27,386 nucleotides of DNA from Blautia sp. (GTDB lineage: Bacteria; Bacillota; Clostridia; Lachnospirales; Lachnospiraceae): contig JAUUSJ010000044.1 in assembly GCA_030841965.1 (NCBI GenBank), positions 1-27,386 of the forward strand, in the 5' to 3' direction. The position numbers and the translations under genes are program-made. Positions 7,579 to 15,908 of the stretch are shown in pieces (position 1 is the stretch's first letter; each line of letters begins with the position of its first letter). Under the pieces are notes generated by a model. That model ran no database searches, had not been told where the DNA came from, and saw nothing but the letters and a program-made list of their open reading frames with translations.

Positions 7579-9609
7579 TTATTCATTTTTCTCCCACACT
7601 GCATAGAGAACAACAACCTTTCCATCTACGCTAGAAATATTGGTCACTTTCTCTGTATTTTTATATCTTAATGCTCCCTTTGCTGACTTAGCCCAACCTA
7701 CAAAAGTATAGCCTTTTCTCTCAAAAGCATTTTCTCTTAATGTATAACTCTTATCATACTGACAATCTTTTGTATCTTCCATTCTGCCACTTGTAGCACC
7801 ATTTCCGTCATAGCGGAGTATATATTTATTTGGCTCCCACTGTGCAAAAAGTTTCATTGTTTTTCCTGCTACAGAGGATACATTTTTTACTTTTGCCTTA
7901 TCCGCATAACTATAAGTTCCTGTTCCGTCTGCCTTCGTATTCCAGCCTTTAAACGTATAGCCTTTTTTCTTGAAGGTATTCGCTTTTAATGTAAATGTCT
8001 TATCATAAACACAAGATACCGTACTCATGCTTCCTGTTCCTCCGTTTTTGTCGAAGGCAACCTTATAAGCATTTGGCTCCCACTGTGCGTAGAGCGTTAA
8101 TGTTTTTCCTGCCACGGATGATACATTTTTTACTTTTTCTTTATCTGCATAGCTATAGGTTCCTGTTCCATCTGCCTTTGTATTCCAGCCTTTGAATGTG
8201 TATCCCTTTCTCTTAAATGCATTCGCTTTTAATGTAAATGTCTTATCATAAACACAAGAGAGTGTAGACATACTTCCTGTTCCACCATTTTTGTTAAAAG
8301 CAACCTTATAAGCATTTGCCTGCCAAACAGCATATAAAGTAGTATTCTTGTCGGATTTAAAAGATGCTCCCGATTTATAGGATACTTTTGTACTACTTTT
8401 ACTTGTCGCCCAGCCGACGAAAGTATAACCTTTTCTCGTTGGCTTCGTCTTACTTAGAGTAAGAGTTACTCCCTTTTTCTTTGCCTGCGCAGCTGGAGCA
8501 TTTTTTCCACCATTGGCATTATAACTTATCATATATGTATTTGTCTGACCAGCTAATGCTTTAAAAGTTCTTTTGTATTTCTTTGCATATGCTTGTGCAG
8601 TAGAATTCTCATATCCATAAATCGTAGCCGTTTCACTGATTGTATCTTCTGTATCATTTATTTTACAACTTGAATTTAAAATTTGAATCGATGTTAAATT
8701 CCAACATCCAAAAAATGTACAATCTTCAATACTCGTCACATTCTTTGGAATAATAATACTCTTTAATCCGTTGCACTGATAAAATGCCGATTCTCCTATG
8801 CTTGTCATTGTATCTGGAAGATTTATTTTAGTCAAAGAAATACACCTAGAAAAAGCTGATTCTCCTATTTTCTTTACACCTATTGGAATTGTAATATTAA
8901 CTAAACTTCTATCTCCATCGAAAGCATATGCTCCAATACTAATTAGAGTATTTGGTAATATAACAGTTTCTAAGTTTGGACAGTATCCAAAAGCTTCTAT
9001 ATTAGTTACTCCTTTTTCTACCTTTATTTCTACGATATCTATATCATCTGTCCCCTGAAACCATGGAGCTGAATTTTCTATATCATCATATTTATACATT
9101 GCTCCTGTTCCACTAATTGTCAAAACTCCCGTACTATCTAAATACCACTTTAAATTTTTTCCGCAAGTTCCCTCTGCAACTTTTTTCACAGTCGTCGCCT
9201 GTATCGTTTCCTCTTCCGCCATTTCATATGTTTGGGTATCTTCAGATTCACTAGGATTTTCCTCTGCTTCTCCCAATTCACCAGAATTCGTCTCATCTGC
9301 TTCCCCTAATTCACCAGAATCTATCTCAATACTTTCCTCCTCTACGCTAATCTCCGATTCTACTTTTGCATTTTCTTCCTCCGCACTCTCTTCTGATGCT
9401 ATTTCTATATTTTGCCCTTCCTCTGTAGAGTCAAAAATCAATGCATCCTCTGAAAAATCCCCTTCCTCAATAGGAGTTTTCACCGCAGTCTTACTTTCTC
9501 CCTGCGAACTTTCTACTATTGCCGCCTGTGCAATTGGAGTGGCTGTCATTGTTACACTAAGAGCGATGGCAAATATTGAAGCAAGCCATTTTGATAAATT
9601 TTTTCTCAT
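7579..9609 (-). CDS. Secreted BspA-like LRR protein with four InlB-type B-repeats (copy 1)
   Basis: 676 residues. A signal peptide (MRKNLSKWLASIFAIALS...) is probably cut after AQA, near residue 29. Residues ~30-135 are highly acidic and Ser/Glu-rich with a doubled SGELGEA motif, likely disordered. Residues ~143-350 are BspA-like: EGTCGKNLKWYL and TGVLTISGTGAM lead-in, LRR_5 repeats (SIGESAFYQCNGLKSI), closing with YGYENSTAQAYAKKY. Residues ~353-675 are four Listeria-Bacteroides (Flg_new) repeats with the GYTFxGW and LYAxW signatures. It ends right after the last repeat with no sorting motif or membrane anchor. The GAGGAAGG site before the ATG is good. It is driven by cassette promoter P2. 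The long paralogue at 11954-15391 shares an identical N-terminus. Confidence 0.93.
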   Translation of the reverse strand: MRKNLSKWLASIFAIALSVTMTATPIAQAAIVESSQGESKTAVKTPIEEGDFSEDALIFDSTEEGQNIEIASEESAEEENAKVESEISVEEESIEIDSGELGEADETNSGELGEAEENPSESEDTQTYEMAEEETIQATTVKKVAEGTCGKNLKWYLDSTGVLTISGTGAMYKYDDIENSAPWFQGTDDIDIVEIKVEKGVTNIEAFGYCPNLETVILPNTLISIGAYAFDGDRSLVNITIPIGVKKIGESAFSRCISLTKINLPDTMTSIGESAFYQCNGLKSIIIPKNVTSIEDCTFFGCWNLTSIQILNSSCKINDTEDTISETATIYGYENSTAQAYAKKYKRTFKALAGQTNTYMISYNANGGKNAPAAQAKKKGVTLTLSKTKPTRKGYTFVGWATSKSSTKVSYKSGASFKSDKNTTLYAVWQANAYKVAFNKNGGTGSMSTLSCVYDKTFTLKANAFKRKGYTFKGWNTKADGTGTYSYADKEKVKNVSSVAGKTLTLYAQWEPNAYKVAFDKNGGTGSMSTVSCVYDKTFTLKANTFKKKGYTFKGWNTKADGTGTYSYADKAKVKNVSSVAGKTMKLFAQWEPNKYILRYDGNGATSGRMEDTKDCQYDKSYTLRENAFERKGYTFVGWAKSAKGALRYKNTEKVTNISSVDGKVVVLYAVWEKNE

Positions 9610-9667
9610 TTTCCTTCCTCTCTTTCTTTTTAAATTAATAGTACCCGCATGGCAAGTATATTAATTT

Positions 9668-9726
9668 ATTATATCATACTTTTATTTCTCATTTATCCCA
9701 ATTATAATAAGAGGTCCTTTGGATGT
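9668..9726 (-). promoter_or_regulatory. Shared cassette promoter P2
   Basis: Minus-strand extended -10 TGATATAAT (hexamer 9668-9673) with no -35. The box ATAATTGGG (9697-9705) lies 23 bases upstream, as in P1 and P3. The second conserved block ACATCCAAA (9718-9726) is 21 bp further. The leader between the -10 and the ATG (TTAATATACTTGC) is also conserved. Confidence 0.6.
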
Positions 9727-9732
9727 AAAAAA

Positions 9733-9759
9733 ATTAGAGAGATACTTATTCTCTCTAAT
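9733..9759 (-). terminator. Cassette terminator (second copy)
   Basis: Perfect ATTAGAGAGA / TCTCTCTAAT stem with a run of T on the minus strand, identical in stem to 6213-6239. No complete gene now reads into it; only a degraded kinase tail is attached. Confidence 0.8.
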
Positions 9760-9860
9760 TTTTCACTTTCTCATATATCTTTATATATATTTTGAGTCGT
9801 GCATTAATCAATCTATATCCAGACAATCAAAACATTTGTTATCCAAATGTAAAATCAACT
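9735..9860 (-). pseudogene. Remnant of a third histidine-only sensor gene
   Basis: On the minus strand the codons before the terminator read K-I-Y-E-K-V-K-N-stop, matching the KRIEEVKN end of the 6235-7116 protein including the stop inside the hairpin. About 70 bp upstream, 9822-9850 resembles the codons for IANVLIIC at the start of that protein (AACAAATGTTTTGATTGT). Everything between, including the membrane and His-box parts, is missing. The tail match is convincing; the N-terminal piece is short and could be chance. Confidence 0.5.
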
Positions 9861-9923
9861 TGATACTTTCATTTTATTTATGTATGATAATATTATAAAT
9901 ATTAAAAGAAAGTAGGTGAATAT

Positions 9924-10229
9924 ATAAATCATAAAGTATATTCATTTGAAGAAATTCAAAACAGATTATTTCCAGTTTTTCAACAATATGGTATTAAAAA
10001 AGCTATTTTATTCGGAGCTTATGGAAAAGGGATTGCGACAGAAAAAAGTGATATAGATTTACTTGTTGACAGTGAATTAAGAGGACTGCGTTTTGTAGGA
10101 TTAATAGAAGATGTTCGCGCTGTATTAGACGAAAAAGAAATAGACATGTTTGATATTTCTCATATTGAGAAAGGTTCTCTTATAGATAAAGAAATAGAAT
10201 AAACAGGAGTAAAAATATATGAGAAATGA
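9924..10229 (+). pseudogene. Decayed MNT-type nucleotidyltransferase antitoxin (MntA-like)
   Basis: The plus-strand frame reads NHKVYSFEEIQNRLFPVF, then AILFGAYGKGIATEKSDIDL (the nucleotidyltransferase GS...SDIDL signature) and DMFDISHIEKGSLIDKEIE. There is no ATG: the expected start, 7 bases after AGGTG, is ATA at 9924. A TAA at 10200 interrupts the usual tail, and the frame continues TGVKIYEK to a TGA at 10227, overlapping the next gene by 11 bp as is usual in this family. The motif Ser is Ala (GAYGKG instead of GSYAKG). In MNT-HepT systems the MNT protein AMPylates and neutralises the HEPN toxin. This copy is probably inactive. Confidence 0.75.
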
Positions 10230-10548
10230 TTTAGTGATAGAAAAAATCATTACTTTAATTGAAAAAAACCAAACATATTGTTTAAAATTAAATTATAATT
10301 CATTTTCTCAAAATGATATGTTAGTAGAAGCCTGTGTATTTAATATTAGTCAACTGGGTGAAATCTCTAATAAAATTGATGAAAAATTTGAGCAAGCACA
10401 TCCCAAGATTCCATGGAGACAATTATATGGATTACGCAATAGAATTGTTCATGACTATGAAGGTGTTAATTTGAAGCTAGTTTGAGAAATTATTGAATCA
10501 GATTTACCAGACTTAAAAAAACAATTATTGGAATTAAGATATATTTAA
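10219..10548 (+). pseudogene. Truncated HEPN-family toxin (HepT-like) with an internal stop
   Basis: The frame starts MRNDLVIEKIITLIEKN and contains the HEPN RNase motif RNRIVHDY (R-x4-H, with the Tyr that the MNT partner modifies). At 10483 a TGA interrupts LKLV-stop-EIIESDLPDLKKQLLEL. Family members normally have Trp here (VWEIIE), so a single TGG to TGA change explains it. The rest of the frame runs to a TAA at 10546-10548. The truncated 88-residue product keeps the catalytic motif but loses the last helix. With the partner antitoxin also damaged, loss of function is likely, though residual activity cannot be excluded from sequence. Confidence 0.78.
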
Positions 10549-10551
10549 ATT

Positions 10552-10632
10552 AACTTGTGGCACCGTTTTTGTCATAGCAAATTGTATATCTATTCGGCTC
10601 CCACTGTGCAAAAAGTTTCATCGTTTTTCCTG
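10552..10632 (-). pseudogene. Fragment of an InlB-type B-repeat from a lost BspA copy
   Basis: On the minus strand this encodes GKTMKLFAQWEPNRYTICYD followed by KNGATS, matching the junction between the last two B-repeats of the 7579-9609 protein. The nucleotide match ends abruptly on both sides. It shows that a further BspA copy once lay here, or that a recombination joined this point to the promoter of the DUF3990 gene. Confidence 0.8.
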
Positions 10633-10643
10633 AAACCATATGC

Positions 10644-10649
10644 TATAAT
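10644..10649 (+). promoter_or_regulatory. Extended -10 of the intact DUF3990 gene, -35 lost
   Basis: TGCTATAAT is present as in the second copy at 15572-15577. In the second copy TTGTCT lies 17 bp upstream. Here that position is occupied by the B-repeat fragment and reads TCGTTT, so only the extended -10 remains. Reduced expression of the intact gene is inferred. Confidence 0.5.
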
Positions 10650-10709
10650 AAAAATATCCTCACAGTAAACTATCATAAAAAGAATAACTGAAAATTTTAA
10701 GGAGGTATT

Positions 10710-11402
10710 ATGGAACTGAATTCTCATTTAAATTCAAATCAAAATGAACAAGATAAAAAAATTGTAACATTGTATCATGGCTCAAAATCAGGTATCCGTG
10801 GAACTATTGCACCTATCAGTCGTAACCATTGTGATTTTGGAAAAGGCTTTTATATGGGAACGAATTATACCCAACCTCTTACTTTAATCTGCAATTATCC
10901 AAAAGCGAAATTATATACATTAAGAGTCAATTTAACTAATCTCAAAATTCTTAATATAGATATTGATTTAGACTGGGCATTATTAATCGCATATAATCGT
11001 GGAAAAATGGAAGCTATAAAAGATTCTAAACTGTATAAACGGTTTAAAAATTTAAGTAAAAGTTATGATATGATAATTGGCTATATCGCAAATGATAGGA
11101 TGTTTGTCGTTCTCGACCGTTTCTTCAACGGAGAAATTACTGATTTTGCGTTGATTAACAGTCTTTCTGCACTTAAACTCGGAAAGCAATATGTAGCATT
11201 GACTCAAAAAGCTTGCAGTCAAATAAAAATTGTGGAAGAAAAAGGATTTCCTAAGGAATACTGGGATGAACTAAAAAAAGAAAGTGAATTAAATCGTTCT
11301 AAAAGAATTGCCATGGCAAATGAAATTTGTAGAAAATATCGCCGTGAAGGCCGATTCTTTGATGAAATATTAGAGGCAGGTGAACAATATGACCAATCTT
11401 AG
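10710..11402 (+). CDS. DUF3990 protein, putative ADP-ribosyltransferase-type toxin
   Basis: 230 residues, ATG preceded by AAGGAGG. The N-terminus carries VTLYHGSKSGI, and residues ~45-60 read CDFGKGFYMGTNYTQPL; these are the signatures of DUF3990, which I recall as belonging to the ADP-ribosyltransferase-fold clan. Further conserved-looking stretches are YDMIIGYIANDRMF and QYVALTQKACSQIKIV near the core's end. The last ~50 residues form a charged helical tail. There is no signal peptide, so it is probably cytoplasmic. The downstream gene overlaps it by 14 bp, the tight coupling of a toxin-antitoxin or modifier pair. A deleted copy occurs at 15638-15908. Activity and target are inferred, not shown. 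Confidence 0.75.
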   Translation: MELNSHLNSNQNEQDKKIVTLYHGSKSGIRGTIAPISRNHCDFGKGFYMGTNYTQPLTLICNYPKAKLYTLRVNLTNLKILNIDIDLDWALLIAYNRGKMEAIKDSKLYKRFKNLSKSYDMIIGYIANDRMFVVLDRFFNGEITDFALINSLSALKLGKQYVALTQKACSQIKIVEEKGFPKEYWDELKKESELNRSKRIAMANEICRKYRREGRFFDEILEAGEQYDQS

Positions 11403-11814
11403 TTTTGAAAAGCGCCAACTTTGTGATATACAGGAACGCCTATTTGAACTTGCATTAAATAGCGGATATGATTGTCCCGCATTTATAGAATTTTTTATGA
11501 ATAGCCACGCAGCAACAGCTCTTGATGATACTTATGACCGTCTACAATGGGCTGGAGAAGAATATATTCTTGAAGAACTAAATGAAGAAGCTGGTGGTCT
11601 AAAAAAAGCTGGAAAAACCTATCCAATAGAAGTAATGTATTGGACAGGTTATACCTACCGATATTGGCATTATTATACAAACGAAAGTAGTAAAATAATA
11701 TACAAAACTGCTGATGCAAAATCCATGAATGAATGTTGGCTCGGCTTTCATACATTAGATGTTGAAATGGCTATCGACAATCTAAAGGAAATATACAGGC
11801 AAAAGCATTCATAA
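11389..11814 (+). CDS. Partner of the DUF3990 protein, putative antitoxin (copy 1)
   Basis: 141 residues from ATG 11389, chosen over GTG 11380 because GAGGCAGG sits 8 bases before it. An acidic helical N-terminal half (CDIQERLFELALNSGYDCPA...) is followed by a conserved-looking aromatic segment YWTGYTYRYWHYYTNESSK and ADAKSMNECWLGFHTLDVEM. There is no signal peptide or recognised enzyme motif. I do not know a named family. It overlaps the DUF3990 gene by 14 bp, and its duplicate at 15895 appears unchanged while the DUF3990 copy there is destroyed. This is the behaviour expected of an antitoxin or immunity gene; function is inferred from context. Confidence 0.72.
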   Translation: MTNLSFEKRQLCDIQERLFELALNSGYDCPAFIEFFMNSHAATALDDTYDRLQWAGEEYILEELNEEAGGLKKAGKTYPIEVMYWTGYTYRYWHYYTNESSKIIYKTADAKSMNECWLGFHTLDVEMAIDNLKEIYRQKHS

Positions 11815-11840
11815 TAATCCCCAACACGAACCTTGATAAT

Positions 11841-11887
11841 AAGAAAGCCAATCAATTGGATTTTACTCCCTCTTGATTGGCTTTCTT
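11841..11887. terminator. Bidirectional terminator between the partner gene and BspA copy 2
   Basis: Stem AAGAAAGCCAATCAA (11841-11855) / TTGATTGGCTTTCTT (11873-11887), perfect over 15 bp, between two converging genes. Loop and flanks are nearly identical to 7471-7511 and similar to 16347-16393. Confidence 0.8.
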
Positions 11888-11953
11888 AGAAAAATCTTCC
11901 TAATCAATTTCAGAACTTATCAATTTTACCTCCCCTATTCGTTTCTCCTAAAC

Positions 11954-14900
11954 TCATTCATTTTTCTCCCATACTGCATAAAGAACAACAATCTTTCCAT
12001 CTACGCTAGAAATATTTGTCACTTCCTCTGCATCTTTGTATCTTAATGCTCCTTTTTCTGATTTAGCCCATCCTGCAAAAGTATAGCCTTCTCTCTCAAA
12101 AGCATTTTCTCTTAATATATAGTTCTTATCATACTGACAATCTTTTGTATCTTCCATACTGCCACTCGTAGCACCATTTCCGTCATAGCGGAGTGTATAT
12201 TCATTTGGCTCCCACTGTGCAAAAAGTTTCATTGTTTTTCCTGCTACAGAGGATACATTTTTTACTTTTGCCTTATCCGCATAACTATAGGTTCCTGTTC
12301 CGTCTGCCTTCGTATTCCAGCCTTTAAATGTATAACCCTTTCTCTTAAATGCATTCGCTTTTAGTGTGAAAACCTTATCATAAACACAAGATACCGTACT
12401 CATGCTTCCTGTTCCTCCGTTTTTATCGAAAGCAACCTTATAAGCATTTGGCTCCCACTGTGCAAAAAGTTTTATTGTCTTTCCTGCTACAGAAGATATA
12501 TTTTTCACTTTTGCCTTATCCGCATAACTATAAGTTCCTGTTCCGTCCGCCTTTGTATTCCAGCCTTTAAACGTATAGCCTTTTTTCTTGAAGGTATTCG
12601 CTTTTAATGTAAATGTCTTATCATAAACACAAGATACCGTACTCATGCTTCCTGTTCCTCCGTTTTTGTCGAAGGCAACCTTATAAGCATTTGGCTCCCA
12701 CTGTGCGTAGAGCGTTAATGTTTTTCCTGCCACGGATGATACATTTTTTACTTTTTCTTTATCTGCATAGCTATAGGTTCCTGTTCCATCTGCCTTTGTA
12801 TTCCAGCCTTTGAATGTGTATCCCTTTCTCTTAAATGCATTCGCTTTTAATGTAAATGTCTTATCATAAACACAAGAGAGTGTAGACATACTTCCTGTTC
12901 CACCATTTTTGTTAAAAGCAACCTTATAAGCATTTGCCTGCCAAACAGCATATAAAGTAGTATTCTTGTCAGATTTAAAAGACGCTCCCGATTTATAGGA
13001 TACTTTTGTACTACTTTTACTTGTCGCCCAGCCGAGGAAAGTATAACCTTTTCTCGTTGGCTTTGTCTTACTTATAGTAAGGGTTACTCCCTTTTTCTTT
13101 GCCTGCACAGCTGGAGCATTTTTCCCTCCATTCGCATTATAAGAAATAATATATGTATTTGCCTGTGTTCCTAGTGTTTTGAAAGAATGCTTATGTTTTT
13201 TTGCATATGATTCTGCGGTAGAGTTTGTATAACCATATATCGTAACTCCTTCGCCTAAACTAAGGTCACTTTCAGAACCACCAATTTGACAGCTTGGATT
13301 TAAAATTTGAATGGATTTCAAATCATTACAGTAAAGAAATGCAGATTCTCCTATGCTTGTTACACTCTTTGGTATCACTATTTCAGTTAAACTAAAACAT
13401 CTATGAAAAGCTAACTCGCCTATTTTCTTTACACTAGTTGGAATTGTAATGCTAGTTAAATTTCTAAATTCTTCAAAAGCACAATCTCCAATACTAGTCA
13501 ATGTACTTGGTAGCGTGACAGATTTAGCATTTGGACAATATAAAGCTTCAATACTAGTTACACCATTTTCTATCTTTACTTTTTTAATATCCCAGGAATA
13601 CTCTCCCCATGGAGTTCCGTCATCATTAATACTCATTGCACCTGTTCCAGAAATCGTCAAAAGTCCTGTACCATCTAAATGCCACTTCAGATTTTTTCCA
13701 CAAGTTCCACTGGCATCTTTTAAAATTTGAAAAGGAACCTCTGTTTTTCCTTTATATCCGTTTATACCAGTTAGTATTATTTTTGCTTCTCCTACTTCTA
13801 TATTATTAGTATACTCTACTTTATAATTAGAAAATGGAATCTGATTTTCTCCTTCATCAAATAAGATTACCTCAGGCTTTTTTTCTTTTCCATCATAAAA
13901 ATAATTTCCTAATTCATCGAATTCGACTGTACACTTGCTAATATCTTTTGTCGCATTTAATATTTCTGTCTCTCTTTCTTTGCATATACTACATTCTTTG
14001 ACAATATAGCCTGTGTTCATACATGTTGCATCTTTTTTAGAAACTTCCTTCCAATCATGCTCACATGTCTGTTCCTCTCCAATCTTCTTGAACACTCTTC
14101 CATATTCTTCTGCATATGCTTCTGCTGTAGAACCAGCATATCCATAAATATTAGCATTACTACTAATCGTATCCTTGGAGTCATAAATTTCACACTCTTC
14201 ATTCAAAATGCTTATCTTACTCAAACTGTCACAGCTATAAAATGCCTCCCGCTCTATATTGGTCACAGTTTCTGGAATGCTTATTTCACCTAAGCTATCA
14301 CAATCCGAAAATGCGCTATCTCCTATACTTGTTACGCTATTTGAAATTATTACTTTACTCAAGTTTTTGCAATCATAAAACATTCCTTCTTCTATCTTTG
14401 TTATACTACTTGGAATCGTTATCTCATTTATTCCAGAACCTGAAAATACATAACTACCCATATTTGTGATAGTTTCTGGAAGCTCTACTTTACTCAAATT
14501 ATCACACCATGTGAATAGATAACTTCCTATACTTGTCACACTATTTGGAATACTTATCTCAACTAGACCACTACAGTCATAGAATGCTCCCTCTTCTATC
14601 TTTGTTATGCTATTAGGGATACTTATTTCGCTAGCAAAAAAACAATCATAAAAAGCATATGCTCCTATACTTGTTACTCCTTCATCTAAATAAATCTTTT
14701 TGATTTTATCTGTATAATCACGCCAAGGAGTTGTCGCTGTAGGTTCAAATTCCCAATCCCAAACAAACTCATAATTATTCATTTCTCCTGTGCCATCGAT
14801 ATACAGTTCACCTTTATCCGTTAAATACCAAATTAAGTTTTTTCCACAAGTTCCCTCTGCAATCTTTTTCACAGTTGTCGCCTGTATAGTATCTGCCTCA

Positions 14901-15391
14901 TCCACTATCACTTCTGAATCTACGCTACTATTTTCCTGCTCCTCAACAATAGTCGCAGACTCTTCTTGCATCGTCTCTACCTGTGTCGTTTCCTCTTCCG
15001 CCATTTCATATGTTTGGGTATCTTCAGATTCACTAGGATTTTCCTCTGCTTCTCCCAATTCACCAGAATTCGTCTCATCTGCTTCCCCTAATTCACCAGA
15101 ATCTATCTCAATACTTTCCTCCTCTACGCTAATCTCCGATTCTACTTTTGCATTTTCTTCCTCCGCACTCTCTTCTGATGCTATTTCTATATTTTGCCCT
15201 TCCTCTGTAGAGTCAAAAATCAATGCATCCTCTGAAAAATCCCCTTCCTCAATAGGAGTTTTCACCGCAGTCTTACTTTCTCCCTGCGAACTTTCTACTA
15301 TTGCCGCCTGTGCAATTGGAGTGGCTGTCATTGTTACACTAAGAGCGATGGCAAATATTGAAGCAAGCCATTTTGATAAATTTTTTCTCAT
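11954..15391 (-). CDS. Large secreted BspA-like LRR protein with five InlB-type B-repeats (copy 2)
   Basis: 1145 residues from MRKNLSKW, the start shared with copy 1 and preceded by GAGGAAGG. Upstream in-frame codons lack a site. Order: signal peptide (1-29); acidic Ser/Glu-rich region, identical to copy 1 to ~135 then with ~35 extra residues; first BspA LRR block (~175-440); a Cys/His segment CEHDWKEVSKKDATC...CSICKE (~445-490) of zinc-ribbon-like look; an Ig-like domain (YFYDGKEKKPEV...YTNNIEVGEAKIILTG, ~495-560); a second BspA block (~565-775); five Flg_new B-repeats to the end. No LPXTG or membrane anchor. One B-repeat more than copy 1, near-identical to its neighbour, indicates recent unit gain. 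Probable surface or extracellular adhesin. Promoter P3. Confidence 0.93.
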   Translation of the reverse strand: MRKNLSKWLASIFAIALSVTMTATPIAQAAIVESSQGESKTAVKTPIEEGDFSEDALIFDSTEEGQNIEIASEESAEEENAKVESEISVEEESIEIDSGELGEADETNSGELGEAEENPSESEDTQTYEMAEEETTQVETMQEESATIVEEQENSSVDSEVIVDEADTIQATTVKKIAEGTCGKNLIWYLTDKGELYIDGTGEMNNYEFVWDWEFEPTATTPWRDYTDKIKKIYLDEGVTSIGAYAFYDCFFASEISIPNSITKIEEGAFYDCSGLVEISIPNSVTSIGSYLFTWCDNLSKVELPETITNMGSYVFSGSGINEITIPSSITKIEEGMFYDCKNLSKVIISNSVTSIGDSAFSDCDSLGEISIPETVTNIEREAFYSCDSLSKISILNEECEIYDSKDTISSNANIYGYAGSTAEAYAEEYGRVFKKIGEEQTCEHDWKEVSKKDATCMNTGYIVKECSICKERETEILNATKDISKCTVEFDELGNYFYDGKEKKPEVILFDEGENQIPFSNYKVEYTNNIEVGEAKIILTGINGYKGKTEVPFQILKDASGTCGKNLKWHLDGTGLLTISGTGAMSINDDGTPWGEYSWDIKKVKIENGVTSIEALYCPNAKSVTLPSTLTSIGDCAFEEFRNLTSITIPTSVKKIGELAFHRCFSLTEIVIPKSVTSIGESAFLYCNDLKSIQILNPSCQIGGSESDLSLGEGVTIYGYTNSTAESYAKKHKHSFKTLGTQANTYIISYNANGGKNAPAVQAKKKGVTLTISKTKPTRKGYTFLGWATSKSSTKVSYKSGASFKSDKNTTLYAVWQANAYKVAFNKNGGTGSMSTLSCVYDKTFTLKANAFKRKGYTFKGWNTKADGTGTYSYADKEKVKNVSSVAGKTLTLYAQWEPNAYKVAFDKNGGTGSMSTVSCVYDKTFTLKANTFKKKGYTFKGWNTKADGTGTYSYADKAKVKNISSVAGKTIKLFAQWEPNAYKVAFDKNGGTGSMSTVSCVYDKVFTLKANAFKRKGYTFKGWNTKADGTGTYSYADKAKVKNVSSVAGKTMKLFAQWEPNEYTLRYDGNGATSGSMEDTKDCQYDKNYILRENAFEREGYTFAGWAKSEKGALRYKDAEEVTNISSVDGKIVVLYAVWEKNE

Positions 15392-15451
15392 TTTCCTTCC
15401 TCTCTTTCTTTTTTTAAATGAATAGTACCCGCATAGCAAGTATATTAATTT

Positions 15452-15510
15452 ATTATATCATACTTTTATTTATTATTTACCCTAATTGTAATAAGAGGTC
15501 CTTTGGATGT
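15452..15510 (-). promoter_or_regulatory. Shared cassette promoter P3
   Basis: Minus-strand extended -10 TGATATAAT (hexamer 15452-15457); box ACAATTAGG (15481-15489) exactly 23 bases upstream; second block ACATCCAAA 21 bp further. Beyond it only the left half of the usual terminator stem remains (15519-15528), so the cassette is cut at this point. Confidence 0.6.
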
Positions 15511-15548
15511 AAAAAAAAATTAGAGAGATGCCCAGTTGAATAACAGTA

Positions 15549-15577
15549 TTGTCTGTCTCAAAGCCATATGCTATAAT
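15549..15577 (+). promoter_or_regulatory. Promoter of the DUF3990 remnant and partner copy
   Basis: TTGTCT (15549-15554), a 17-bp spacer and TATAAT (15572-15577) with a TG one base upstream form a complete plus-strand sigma-A promoter. It is probably the original promoter of this gene pair and should still express the partner copy. Confidence 0.7.
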
Positions 15578-15637
15578 AAAAATATCCTCACAGTAAACTA
15601 TCATAAAAAGAATAACTGAAAATTTTAAGGAAGTATT

Positions 15638-15908
15638 ATGGAACTGAATTCTCATTTAAATTCAAATCAAAATGAACAAGATAAAACAATTGTAACATTG
15701 TATCATGGCTCAAAAGGCTTGCAGTCAAATAAAAATTGTGGAAGAAAAAGGATTTTCTAAGGAATACTGGGATGAACTAAAAAAAGAAAGTGAATTAAAT
15801 CATTCCAAAGGAATTGCCATGGCAAATGAAATTTATCGAAAATATCACCGTGAAGGACGATTCTTTGATGAAATATTAGAGGCAGGTGAACAATATGACC
15901 AATCTTAG
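15638..15908 (+). pseudogene. DUF3990 gene destroyed by an internal deletion
   Basis: The first ~28 codons (MELNSHLNSNQNEQDK...LYHGSK) match the gene at 10710, then jump directly to the codons of QKACSQIKIV. The join lies in CTCAAAA, which flanks the missing 422 bp in the intact copy (10781 and 11203). Because 422 is not a multiple of three, the original ATG now runs into a stop. A frame from ATG 15705 still encodes a 67-residue tail. That tail carries five substitutions relative to the intact copy, consistent with drift. The GGAAG site replaces GGAGG. Confidence 0.85.

Noticed and set aside
7389..7634. Plus-strand frame across the terminator and the BspA 3' end
   Set aside because: It reads through a perfect terminator hairpin and into the antisense of a coding region; no family signature.
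10219..10548. TGA recoding to Trp in the HepT-like gene
   Set aside because: The partner gene shows independent lesions, so simple decay explains the stop; no other gene in the window needs TGA as a sense codon.
14790..15425. 211-codon plus-strand frame antisense to BspA copy 2
   Set aside because: It is the mirror of the Ser/Glu-rich region, whose low complexity avoids stops on the other strand. No ribosome site.
15705..15908. 67-codon frame as a functional short DUF3990 protein
   Set aside because: It lacks the whole catalytic core and starts at an ATG formed from the HG codons of the old frame without a ribosome site. Treated as part of the pseudogene.
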